Source: DATFNI01 sp963712305
GTDB taxonomy: Bacteria > Bacteroidota > Rhodothermia > Balneolales > DATFMH01
DNA: 64,000 bases
Assembly: GCA_963712305.1 (NCBI GenBank)
Contig: CAVQHI010000001.1
Location: forward strand, 2,108,001-2,172,000
Direction: 5' to 3'
The notes below the pieces were generated by a model that saw only the letters and a program-made list of their open reading frames with translations, was not told the DNA's origin and did not search any database. The translations under genes and the position numbers were made by a program. Shown here piece by piece: positions 43,005-50,731 of this stretch; within the stretch, counting starts at the first letter, position 1, and every line of letters starts with the position of its first letter.

Positions 43005-45433
43005 GAGATCAACCCTCTTTTTTTCGCCATCCACCAGGTTCCGGTTGTCGTAAAAATGATGACCGTTATCGAACTGAGTGGCATCAATATTGCGCTGACA
43101 AGCGGCGAGAGGAGTCCTTGTACAGCAAATGTCAAACCCGTGATATTATAAATCAGGGAAATTGCAAAGCTGGCATAAATCAGGTGCATGCTGCTGCGGG
43201 AAAGCGATAGAAACCGGTTTAATTCTGCGATGCGGTCACCCTCAACGATGGCATCACAAGCAGGTGAGAATCCACCTGGCTGATCGGTCACAGCCATGCC
43301 CACAGTACTCTGGCGCAATGCACCGGCATCATTCAAACCGTCTCCGATCATCATAACCTGCTCTCCTTTTTCCTGGCGATCTTTAATAAAAGCCAGCTTA
43401 TCATGAGGTGACTGTTGAAAATGCATTTCGGTCAGGTTTGGAAAGCGGGAAGAGATAAGGAATTTTTCGTGATCATTGTCTCCGGACAGCAGCCGAATGC
43501 CAACTCCTCCTTCGTGCAAATGATGCGTCAAATCTTCGAGGCCATCACGAACAACATGTTTTAAAACATATTTCCCGAGATAGTGGCTATTCACACCGAC
43601 GTGGACAACAGCGCCATTTGCGTCTTTTTCGTCATTTCCGGAAACATCAATTCCGTTTTGCTCCAGCCAGATCGCTGAACCCAGTATGTAATGGACTCCA
43701 TCTACTTCACCTCTCAACCCAGAACCCGGAACCTCCACATAATTCTCAACCGGGTTTTTACCACGAATATCTTCCAATAAAAAACGAGTCAATCTTCGAC
43801 TTAGGGGATGGTTTGATTGCGCAAACAGGTTGTTTAATCCTGTTTTTATCTGATCATCGAGATGTTTACCCTGCCACTCAACCGTCATTCCGTCACCTTG
43901 TGTCAGGGTACCGGTTTTGTCGAACACCACGGAATTGATACGTGACATACGCTCTACGACGGCAGGATTCTTAAGATACAACCCATTTTTCCCCAGGACA
44001 TTCATAGTCGTTCCAAGCGTAAATGGAGCGGAGAGAGCAAGGGCACAGGGACAAGCAACAATCAATACCGAGGTAAATACACTAACCGCTGTCCAGCTAT
44101 CGACAGGAAACCAAAACAGAGAGGCCACTACAGCAATACCAAAAACTCCAATGGTAAACAAAGTTCCGGCACGATCCGTTATCTGTTCGATCTCCGGATG
44201 TTCATCATTCTTCTCAAATGCTTCATTATTCCAAAGCTGGGTCAGATAACTGCGGGAGACTTCACTGGAAACCACCATTTCCGCAGCATTGCCAACAATT
44301 CGCCCGCCTGCATAAATAATCTCACCTTTCATTTTTTCAACCGGTACCGACTCCCCGGTCACAAAACTGTAATCGATCAGACATTGTTCTGAGGTCAGTA
44401 CCGAATCTGCTGGAATTAATTCCTGATTGCGAAGCAGCAAGCGATCACCGATAGCCAACGAATTAACGGCTACACTGTTTTCGGCACCATCTTTAATACG
44501 GGTTACAGATAGTGGAAAGTAGGATGTATAATCACGGTCGAAAGATAATGTCTCGTGTGTTTTTTGCTGTAACCATTTGCCGATCAACAGGAAAAAAACG
44601 AGACCGGTAAACGAATCCATATAGCCGACTCCGAAACCCGAAACTATTTCAAAAAAACTCCGGAGGAACAGAGCGAGGATTCCAATGGAAATTGGGACGT
44701 CCATATTGATTCGTCTCTGGCGAATCACAGCCCACGCCGAACGGAGGTAATCCTGGCTGCTGTAGAGCAAAACGGGGAGAGCAAGCGCGAAGTTAAGATA
44801 GCCAAAGACAAACCGGAAATCTCCTTCCAGATTGTGAGCAAAATAACCCGGGAGGCTAAACAGCATGATGTTGCCAAAAGCGAAGCCTGCAACTCCCATC
44901 TTCATGAAAAGGCTGTGTTTGCTTTTCTTTTGGGTGGAACGATTCAGTTGGTCCAGGTTGATCTGAGGCTCATAACCAATTGAAGCCATAAGCTCCACGA
45001 CCTGACGCAGGCTGATCTCTGCGGAGTCGAATGTTACAGATACCTTTCGTTTCAGAAAATCGACGCGAGACTCAGATATAGCGGGATCCAGGCGCCCGAG
45101 ATTTTCAAGCAGCCAGATACAGGAACGGCAGTGGATTAAAGGCACATAAAAAGTAACCTTGCTAGTTCGGGCATCCGAGAAATCAAGAAGCTTGCTGACG
45201 ATGGTTTTGTCATCCAGGTAATCAAAACGTCCCGACTGAATCGGTTTCTTCATCGTTTTGCCGGGATGATCGTCGATCTGGTAGTAGGCGCACAGGTCGT
45301 TGGTGTTCAGAAGATTGTACACCATTTTACAGCCTTCGCAGCAGAACGGTAAATCGTCCTGCCATATTCCAGACTCCGGACACTCTAGTCCGCAATGGGC
45401 ACATAATATGTCTTCTCCAACTACCTGATTCAT
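42995..45433 (-). CDS. ccoI: CcoI/FixI copper-exporting P-type ATPase for cbb3 oxidase
   Basis: The product is 812 residues. An N-terminal Cys cluster (CAHCGLECP, then CCEGCKMVY) precedes a heavy-metal domain with IHCRSCIWLLENLG. Eight helices surround the P-type core: TGESVP, VACPCALALSAPF (the copper CPC motif), VFDKTGTLTQGDG (phosphorylated Asp) and MIGDGLNDAGAL. It exports copper to the periplasm for the oxidase active site. ccoS overlaps its end, and the Rrf2 gene is 37 bases upstream on the same strand. Confidence 0.95.
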   Translation of the reverse strand: MNQVVGEDILCAHCGLECPESGIWQDDLPFCCEGCKMVYNLLNTNDLCAYYQIDDHPGKTMKKPIQSGRFDYLDDKTIVSKLLDFSDARTSKVTFYVPLIHCRSCIWLLENLGRLDPAISESRVDFLKRKVSVTFDSAEISLRQVVELMASIGYEPQINLDQLNRSTQKKSKHSLFMKMGVAGFAFGNIMLFSLPGYFAHNLEGDFRFVFGYLNFALALPVLLYSSQDYLRSAWAVIRQRRINMDVPISIGILALFLRSFFEIVSGFGVGYMDSFTGLVFFLLIGKWLQQKTHETLSFDRDYTSYFPLSVTRIKDGAENSVAVNSLAIGDRLLLRNQELIPADSVLTSEQCLIDYSFVTGESVPVEKMKGEIIYAGGRIVGNAAEMVVSSEVSRSYLTQLWNNEAFEKNDEHPEIEQITDRAGTLFTIGVFGIAVVASLFWFPVDSWTAVSVFTSVLIVACPCALALSAPFTLGTTMNVLGKNGLYLKNPAVVERMSRINSVVFDKTGTLTQGDGMTVEWQGKHLDDQIKTGLNNLFAQSNHPLSRRLTRFLLEDIRGKNPVENYVEVPGSGLRGEVDGVHYILGSAIWLEQNGIDVSGNDEKDANGAVVHVGVNSHYLGKYVLKHVVRDGLEDLTHHLHEGGVGIRLLSGDNDHEKFLISSRFPNLTEMHFQQSPHDKLAFIKDRQEKGEQVMMIGDGLNDAGALRQSTVGMAVTDQPGGFSPACDAIVEGDRIAELNRFLSLSRSSMHLIYASFAISLIYNITGLTFAVQGLLSPLVSAILMPLSSITVIIFTTTGTWWMAKKRGLISWR

Positions 45434-45470
45434 TTCACAAGTTCAGTTCTGTTCAGTCCTTGTTTGTCTC

Positions 45471-45941
45471 CTAAGCTCCTGTATCGCTGCTGCCCTGTTT
45501 CGAAAAACGCAATCGCAGATTAAACCAGGCTTCGGTCATCGATTGATTAATTTCAGCAAAAGTCATGTTGTGCAGCCAATCACGTATCTGTATCCGCTGC
45601 TCTTTCCAGACCATATGAAACGGGCAAGGTTCGATGTCGCCGCAACCGGCAATGCCAAGGAAACAACGATCCCAAAAATCAGGCCCATCAATGGCTTCCA
45701 CCACCTCGAGTAGGGTGATTTCTGCAGGTTTTCTAAGCAGATACACACCGCCGTTTAGTCCCCGGCGAGAGTCGACGATTCCAGATGGAATCAAGCGAGC
45801 CAGAGTCTGCGATAAATATGCAGCCGGACAATGCAGCGGACGTGCCAATTCGGCGGCAGAAACAGCTTTCCCCTGTTCTTCCCGCGATAACACAATCACT
45901 GCCGAAATTGCATACTGAGCGCTTTGTGATAAAAACTGCAT
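45471..45941 (-). CDS. Rrf2 family regulator with three conserved cysteines
   Basis: The product is 156 residues from ATG 45941; a start 19 codons upstream is in frame but outside the family's usual N-terminus (MQFLSQSAQYAISAV). A winged helix (about 1-80) contains RGLNGGVYLLRKP in the wing. Cys93, Cys100 and Cys106 (CFLGIAGCGDIEPCPFH) have the spacing of Fe-S-binding members such as IscR and NsrR. Lying directly upstream of the cbb3 genes on the same strand, it is a good candidate for their redox, oxygen or nitric-oxide regulator. Confidence 0.9.
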   Translation of the reverse strand: MQFLSQSAQYAISAVIVLSREEQGKAVSAAELARPLHCPAAYLSQTLARLIPSGIVDSRRGLNGGVYLLRKPAEITLLEVVEAIDGPDFWDRCFLGIAGCGDIEPCPFHMVWKEQRIQIRDWLHNMTFAEINQSMTEAWFNLRLRFSKQGSSDTGA

Positions 45942-46100
45942 TGGTAATTTTCTTTTAAGATAAACCTGTACCCAATAATGTAATTCGAATATTGGCATTC
46001 AAATATACTTCGTTATCGGAAATCGTGCAATATTATTAGATAAAAGAGTAGGTTATCTTTTTATGTTTTTTACCGGAAATATTTACCTTCGTTTGTATAG

Positions 46101-46235
46101 ACCCCTAAATCCCCTTAAGGGGACATAAAATAGAAACCATTCCAACGCTAGTTGTCGGGAAAACAGATAATCAATCATTAGTGTTGTGAGATCATTAGTG
46201 ACAGATCGAAAGTCCTATTCAGGGGATTTAGGGGT
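46101..46235. mobile_element. MITE-like repeat, copy B
   Basis: About 135 bases. The left end is ACCCCTAAATCCCCTTAAGG. The right end's complement is TACCCCTAAATCCCCTGAAT. These are inverted repeats of the same family as copy A (31611-31753), with CCCCT..AGGGG foldbacks. The centre is not clearly alike, and there is no gene. It lies upstream of the Rrf2 gene. Confidence 0.7.
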
Positions 46236-46406
46236 AAAAGTCCTGAAGTAATTTCAAAATGTTGCCATTTACAGTCAGGATAAATTTCTTGACAAGCTCG
46301 GAATGATAAATTCATTAACTGAAGATGAACGTGGGTTACATCTTCAAAAGAGGGTGCTTGATTAATTGAATAAGTCTATCATTCAATCAAACAATCGTCC
46401 ACCCAC

Positions 46407-47111
46407 TCATTCTTTATCCCTCATCTTCCGGCACTCGCAATTCACACCATATTCTTTGCAGATAGGATCATCGGGCGGATTTTTGAAACGGGCTTTGCAG
46501 ACCTGGCGGCCGTGAGAAATCAATAGATGGCCAAGCATCGTCCAGTGCTCTCTTGGAAATAACGCCATCAGATCTTTCTCAATCTTGCTGGTGTTCTTTG
46601 CTTCTTTTGTAAGACCAAACCGATTGGATAGGCGTTTTACGTGGGTGTCGACAACCACTCCCATATTTTTATTGTAGGAATTGCCCAACACCACATTCGC
46701 CGTCTTGCGGGCAACCCCGCGGAGCGTCAGTAGTTCGTCCATCGTATCAGGAACCCGACCGTCAAATTTCTCGACGATTTCCTCTGACGCCTCTTTAAGC
46801 GATTTTGCCTTGTTACGGTAGAAGCCGGTTGATTTGATCAATTCCTCAATATCAGGCAGGGGGGCTTCGGCCATGGCTTTTGGGGTCGGGTACTGCTTGA
46901 ATAGCTCGGGGGTCACTTTGTTAACTCGTTCATCGGTGCATTGTGCACTGAGTATGGTGGCAATGAGCAGTTCAAATGGATTTTTATGGTCCAGCGCACA
47001 ATGTGCTCCCGGATACTCTTCATAGAGTTTATCCAGTAGCGCCATCGCGCGTTCTTTTTCCTTATCAGATTTTTTGGGAAGCTTTGGTAAGTTGCTGTCG
47101 TCCTTTGCCAT
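46407..47111 (-). CDS. nth: endonuclease III-like DNA glycosylase
   Basis: The product is 234 residues. It removes oxidised pyrimidines and cuts the strand. ATILSAQCTDERVNKVTPELF opens the family (landmark), and ELLTLRGVARKTANVVLG is the helix-hairpin-helix with the catalytic Lys. VVDTHVKRLSNRFG supplies the catalytic Asp. The C-terminus is odd: canonical Nth has Cys-X6-Cys-X2-Cys-X5-Cys for a 4Fe-4S cluster, whereas here the four Cys are at spacings of 12, 6 and 1, so the cluster may be absent or differently built. Leader is Lys/Glu-rich. Confidence 0.9.
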   Translation of the reverse strand: MAKDDSNLPKLPKKSDKEKERAMALLDKLYEEYPGAHCALDHKNPFELLIATILSAQCTDERVNKVTPELFKQYPTPKAMAEAPLPDIEELIKSTGFYRNKAKSLKEASEEIVEKFDGRVPDTMDELLTLRGVARKTANVVLGNSYNKNMGVVVDTHVKRLSNRFGLTKEAKNTSKIEKDLMALFPREHWTMLGHLLISHGRQVCKARFKNPPDDPICKEYGVNCECRKMRDKE

Positions 47112-47235
47112 GGTAAAACTTTTTTAAAATCCTCGGTGACAATTGATGATAGTATACGCGGGTGTAAATTCAAAAACCTCACCGTAGAGATTGAGAGAGA
47201 GCCAGCGTGCAGGACGTGCCTACCTTTTATCTACT

Positions 47236-47283
47236 CGTTCCCAGGCTCTGCCTGGGAACGTTAGCCCCGGGAGCTCTGCTCCC
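47236..47283. repeat. REP pair, class 2
   Basis: CGTTCCCAGGC (47236-47246) and GCCTGGGAACG (47250-47260) form a perfect hairpin with loop TCT. A second hairpin, GGGAGC-TCT-GCTCCC (47269-47283), follows nine bases later. The pair has the classic look of REPs tied to RAYT genes and lies 65 bases before a RAYT remnant. Confidence 0.85.
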
Positions 47284-47347
47284 AAAAAATCTGTGATGTG
47301 CGGACAGAAATCGGAACTTATAATAAAGATTCATTCTGAGAGACATT

Positions 47348-47539
47348 ATGGGCAGAAGCAGATACAAAATCTTCGAATCCGATTATCCCTGTTTCATCAC
47401 AAGCAGCATAATAGGTAGAGTACCTCTATTCTCCGAACCCATGATCGTCATTCTCCCGAATACTGGCGTTATTCATCAGCGGAATTATCTCGGCATGGAC
47501 GGCTTGATCCCGGTCGTTTATGGCAAGGACAGGCTGTGA
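47348..47539 (+). pseudogene. internally deleted RAYT (class 2)
   Basis: The frame begins MGRSRYKIFESDYPCF, the hallmark start of one RAYT group, and continues to LFSEPMIVI at about residue 36. Then the RAYT body, including the HUH motif and the catalytic Tyr, is missing. The bases after it encode, partly in another frame, YWRYSSA and then NYLGMDGLIPVVYG, which resembles the usual RAYT C-terminus. So both ends are kept around an internal deletion, with at least one frameshift. It cannot be active. Confidence 0.75.
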
Positions 47540-47582
47540 GTAGCGGATGCAGAGCTTGGGAATGAGGAAGGCATCAAAAAAT

Positions 47583-48575
47583 CTAATTTTTTGCTGGGAA
47601 AACGGGCGTGACTTGGTGGGTAGCTACATCGAGAAAATACAATCTCTGAGATACATTGGGAATAATCCGGGTGAACAGTATCGTTTTCCCATCTGGACTC
47701 CACTCTGGACGGGCGGCATACCCCGTTCCTGCTGTTACTTGCTCGATATCAGTTCCATCTGCTATCATGATAAATATTTCCTTGCCACCTTCTTGAGCCC
47801 CATGATTAGTAAATGCTATATTGTTTCCATCGGGTGATACTGCAGGTTCGCCGATATCTCCATAATAACTGGAATGGGCTAAATTCGTGATTTTTTGAAT
47901 ATTGTTTCCGCTTGTGTTAGCTATATAAATCTGTTCTTGTTCATCTGAAGGCTGGGTTTTATCCCAGTTTAGATACGCAATCTGGTTTCCATCCGGGAAC
48001 CATTTTCCATCCACTCCATACGGAATAATTATTCGAGCATTTGATCCACTGCTATCCATTAAGGACAATCCTCGCGGAACTCCGGCATCTACTGTGAAAA
48101 GAATTTCCTTTCCGTCGGGGGACCATCGTCCGAGTCCAGTATATCTCCAATTAGGGTTGGGTGAATCAGGACCCGTTAACTTCTGCAAGCCTGTCCCATT
48201 ACTACGCATTTTGTACAAGTATTCTGGATCAGAAAAACTGTGAAAAACAAACCACTTCCCGTCCGGACTTATGTCAGCGTTCAGGATGCGTCCTGAATGA
48301 ATCATGTGGCGTTTACCGGTTTTTAAGTCCAGTTCCCACAACTCATCCAGCCGGCTCGGGTTGGGATTGGTGCCCAGTGACTCACTGTGCTGGAAATAGA
48401 TCTTGTTCCCCTTAGGTCCCCAGAATCCGTATGAGGCATCAAAATTTTCGGAAGGTGGGATATCCTGGTCAACGCTTAGCTTTTTCGTCGAATTAACCGA
48501 ATTCCGGCAGGCAGACAAGGTTATACTTCCGAATAAAAGAATACCAGTAATTTTAACAGATAAATTCATACACAT
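47583..48575 (-). CDS. PD40/TolB-like beta-propeller lipoprotein
   Basis: The product is 330 residues. A leader ends in ITLSAC, a lipobox. The mature part has at least five PD40 repeats, visible as DISPDGKWFVFHS, RWSPDGKEILFTVD, KWFPDGNQIAYLNWD, AVSPDGNNIAFTN and EWSPDGKTILFTR. Such propellers are scaffolds or binding modules, like the TolB C-terminal part. No Tol partner is near. It is leftward and alone, beside the RAYT remnant. Confidence 0.8.
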   Translation of the reverse strand: MCMNLSVKITGILLFGSITLSACRNSVNSTKKLSVDQDIPPSENFDASYGFWGPKGNKIYFQHSESLGTNPNPSRLDELWELDLKTGKRHMIHSGRILNADISPDGKWFVFHSFSDPEYLYKMRSNGTGLQKLTGPDSPNPNWRYTGLGRWSPDGKEILFTVDAGVPRGLSLMDSSGSNARIIIPYGVDGKWFPDGNQIAYLNWDKTQPSDEQEQIYIANTSGNNIQKITNLAHSSYYGDIGEPAVSPDGNNIAFTNHGAQEGGKEIFIMIADGTDIEQVTAGTGYAARPEWSPDGKTILFTRIIPNVSQRLYFLDVATHQVTPVFPAKN

Positions 48576-48735
48576 CTTTAAAGCAAACGGCGTATAGTTT
48601 TAAGCCTGTCATTGCATACACCCATTATAAAAATAGAACTCTCTTTTTAAAGAATAGATAAATCACCCCTTATTTACAATTGAACTTATTCTGGATCCTC
48701 AATTTTAATCTGCTTTTTAAGAACACGTAAGTCCC
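48576..48735. other. intergenic region left of the IS110 element
   Basis: AT-rich, upstream of the PD40 lipoprotein gene on the minus strand. It ends in AAGTCCCC, the left half of the repeat into which the IS110 element appears inserted. No gene seen. Confidence 0.5.
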
Positions 48736-48783
48736 CTCGTATAGTAAAAGTCAGTTAAACTAGTATAAAAGATCATGTACCTT

Positions 48784-48918
48784 GTCAGGGAACACGTGCT
48801 CCCCTTGGGCTGCGAGCCCGTCCTGAAGTGTGTGTTCCCCTGACCAGGTAAAATCGTGGAATAACATGGTGTATAACACCGCATATAAAACGAGGATGAT
48901 CTTACTGGTCTTTTTTTA
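48784..48918 (+). ncRNA. candidate IS110 bridge RNA
   Basis: The RNA can fold into two stem-loops. Loop 1 (48784-48844): GTCAGGGAACAC pairs with GTGTTCCCCTGAC (one bulge), with a GGGCT-GCG-AGCCC tip. Its open sides read CTCCCCTT (48799-48806), like the left host flank TCCCCT, and CCTGAAG (48822-48828), the complement of right flank CTTCAGG (50390-50396). Loop 2 (48843-48909): ACCAGGTAA pairs with TTACTGGT, with a GGTGT-ATA-ACACC tip. Its sides read GGAATAAC (48858-48865), identical to the right end at 50383-50390, and ACGAG (48890-48894), the complement of left end CTCGT (48736-48740). A run of seven T (48911-48917) follows. This is the known target-loop plus donor-loop plan of bridge RNAs. 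Confidence 0.8.
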
Positions 48919-48947
48919 GGATACTCGACATAAAATGAAGATAACCT

Positions 48948-50364
48948 ATGTTACATTACTATTTAGGTGGAGATGTCAGTAAGGGATATTGCGACTTTAT
49001 TTTGTGCAATCCCGGCAAACAAGTGATCGAAGATGATTTTCAGCTTGATGATACTTCCACCGGTCATCAGAAACTGGAAGCCTTTTTAACCGGTTTTCTC
49101 CAAGCCCATCAAGAGGCCCAAATCTGGGTGGGACTGGAGTACGGGTGGTTTTGAGAATAATTGGTATCGTATGTTGCGGGGCCTTGCCGAATCGTGGCCG
49201 GTGCAGGTGGCTCGGCTGAATCCGGCGCTGGTAGAAGCCGATAGCCGGGCGAGTGGACGCCGCACGAAAACCGACCCGATTAGTGCCCGGGATATCGCCG
49301 GATATTTGGTCTCCCACCCCGAGAAGGTTCGCTATAACCAACCTTGGTATCCCCAGCTGCGGGGTCACTGGAAATTTATTCAACTGAACCTGAAACAAAA
49401 AACCCAACTGAGTAATCATCTGCAGGCCCTCTTGTATACGAATATGCCCGAATTGGTCGGCTATTGCCGGGATGGGATTCCTCACTGGCTCCTTCAGGTA
49501 CTCGCAAACTATGCCAGCTATGACCAACTCAAAGCAACGGGTATCGACCGGTTAGGCCAGATTCGGTATCTGAGCGGGATGAAAGCGGGAAACCTGCTGG
49601 ATAAGATTGCCTCCGAACCCGGAGATAGCGGTCCGGTCTCGGCCGGTATTATAGCGACCCTGGCCCGACAGATGCTAACCCTGGAAGACGATATTCAGGA
49701 TCAGAAAAAGCTATTGGCCAACCATTATCAAAGCTATGGGGAATGCCCCGGGGAAATTGAACTGCTCTGTAGTTTTCCCGGCATAGCTGTCTGGTCGGCC
49801 GTGGGCCTCATGCTCAATATTGGATCGGTGCAGATGTTTGAGAACGTCAAACAACTGGCCTCCCATTTAGGAGTCCATCCGCTCTATAAACAAAGCGGAG
49901 ATGGGAGCTGGGGCCATCATATGAGCAAACAGGGTCGCTCAGAGGCACGCGCGATACTATATATGGTAGCCCGATCCGCCATTCAATGTAATCCGCTCAT
50001 CAGACAAACCTACCAGGCCTTTCTGAATAAGGGCATGGCCAGGAAGGCGGCCTTGGGAGTCTGCATGCACAAGATTCTGCGTATCGTCTATGGGATGCTT
50101 AAGAACAACACACCCTTCAATGCTCAAATCGACCGGAAGAACAGCCAAAAAGGCAAGAACGTATCCTCCCATAAAAAACGGGATAAAAGAAGGCGGTGGC
50201 AGGACTTTGATCCCCAGGCCCCCCTCTCACAGCGCCAGCACAAAAAAAGAAAGGAACAAGCCCGGTCCCAAGACGATCAACTCGCCAAGTGCGGGATCCA
50301 AAGGCTTGCTCCTACTCCTCAATTACTCAAAAAAGTAACAAAAAATAAAATCCAATTAGAGTAA
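48948..50364 (+). pseudogene. IS110-family transposase/recombinase, one frameshift
   Basis: Two frames (48948-49154 and 49141-50364) together make a full-length protein of about 470 residues. Frame 1 has GGDVSKGYCDF with the first Asp and ends at WVGLEY. The second frame resumes TGGFENNWYRML, so GLE-TGG is interrupted at 49140 by one extra or two missing bases (relatives often read ES/TGG-like text). Later, TDPISARDIAGYL gives the Asp pair of the RuvC-like DEDD site. The Tnp20 domain has CSFPGIAVWSAVGLML, LGVHPLYKQSGDGSW with the likely catalytic Ser, and MSKQGRSEARAILYM. A long Lys/Arg tail ends it. Programmed frameshifting is possible but not usual here. Confidence 0.85.
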
Positions 50365-50391
50365 TCTTTCTTGACTTTAACCGGAATAACT

Positions 50392-50731
50392 TCAGGGGAT
50401 TTAGGGGTCCAAAAAAATACGCAAAAATTATACAGAGGCTTCGGTTTCTGTTTCCCATCCTCTCCAAATACTCTCAAAATTTCATCGAAAAGTGATTTTT
50501 TCTACATTTTCCTCACACAAAAATTATTTTTGAAACCCCCTGTTTTTTGGTTTTCTAACGGTTATGAAATTGTCTGCATTAACTTTATCCCTTCATTAAA
50601 AATTCACATTTCGGGCAATTTGCACTATCTGCTTTCGTTAATCGTCGCGTTGTCTGTGGTTGTTCATTTTTTTTGATGTCGTTGCCCAGTAAGCTGTTAG
50701 ATTTATTTATGCTTATTTAAATCATTGGTCT
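50392..50731. other. intergenic region after the IS110 element; starts with a repeat end
   Basis: The first bases (TCAGGGGATTTAGGGGTCC, 50392-50410) are one end of the MITE-like family of copies A and B. The rest is AT-rich with T and A runs, and carries the gldA promoter and leader. No gene seen. Confidence 0.6.

Larger units (their letters stand above)
48736..50391 (+). mobile_element. IS110-family insertion sequence with a candidate bridge RNA, inserted in a MITE/REP-like repeat
   Basis: The element is about 1650 bases between two CT core dinucleotides (48736-48737 and 50390-50391). It holds a noncoding left end of about 210 bases, a transposase of the DEDD/Tnp20 type and a short right end. 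As usual for IS110, there are no long terminal inverted repeats. Joining the flanks gives AAGTCCCCTTCAGGGGATTT, which is the foldback end of the repeat family seen at 31611-31753 and 46101-46235. The boundaries are set by the four guide matches described for the RNA at 48784-48918. One transposase frameshift makes the copy probably inactive. Confidence 0.85.

Noticed and set aside
48784..48844. First stem-loop before the IS110 transposase taken as another class 1 REP (GTCAGGG)
   Set aside because: The likeness ends after seven bases, and the loop sides match the IS flanks, which a bridge RNA explains better.
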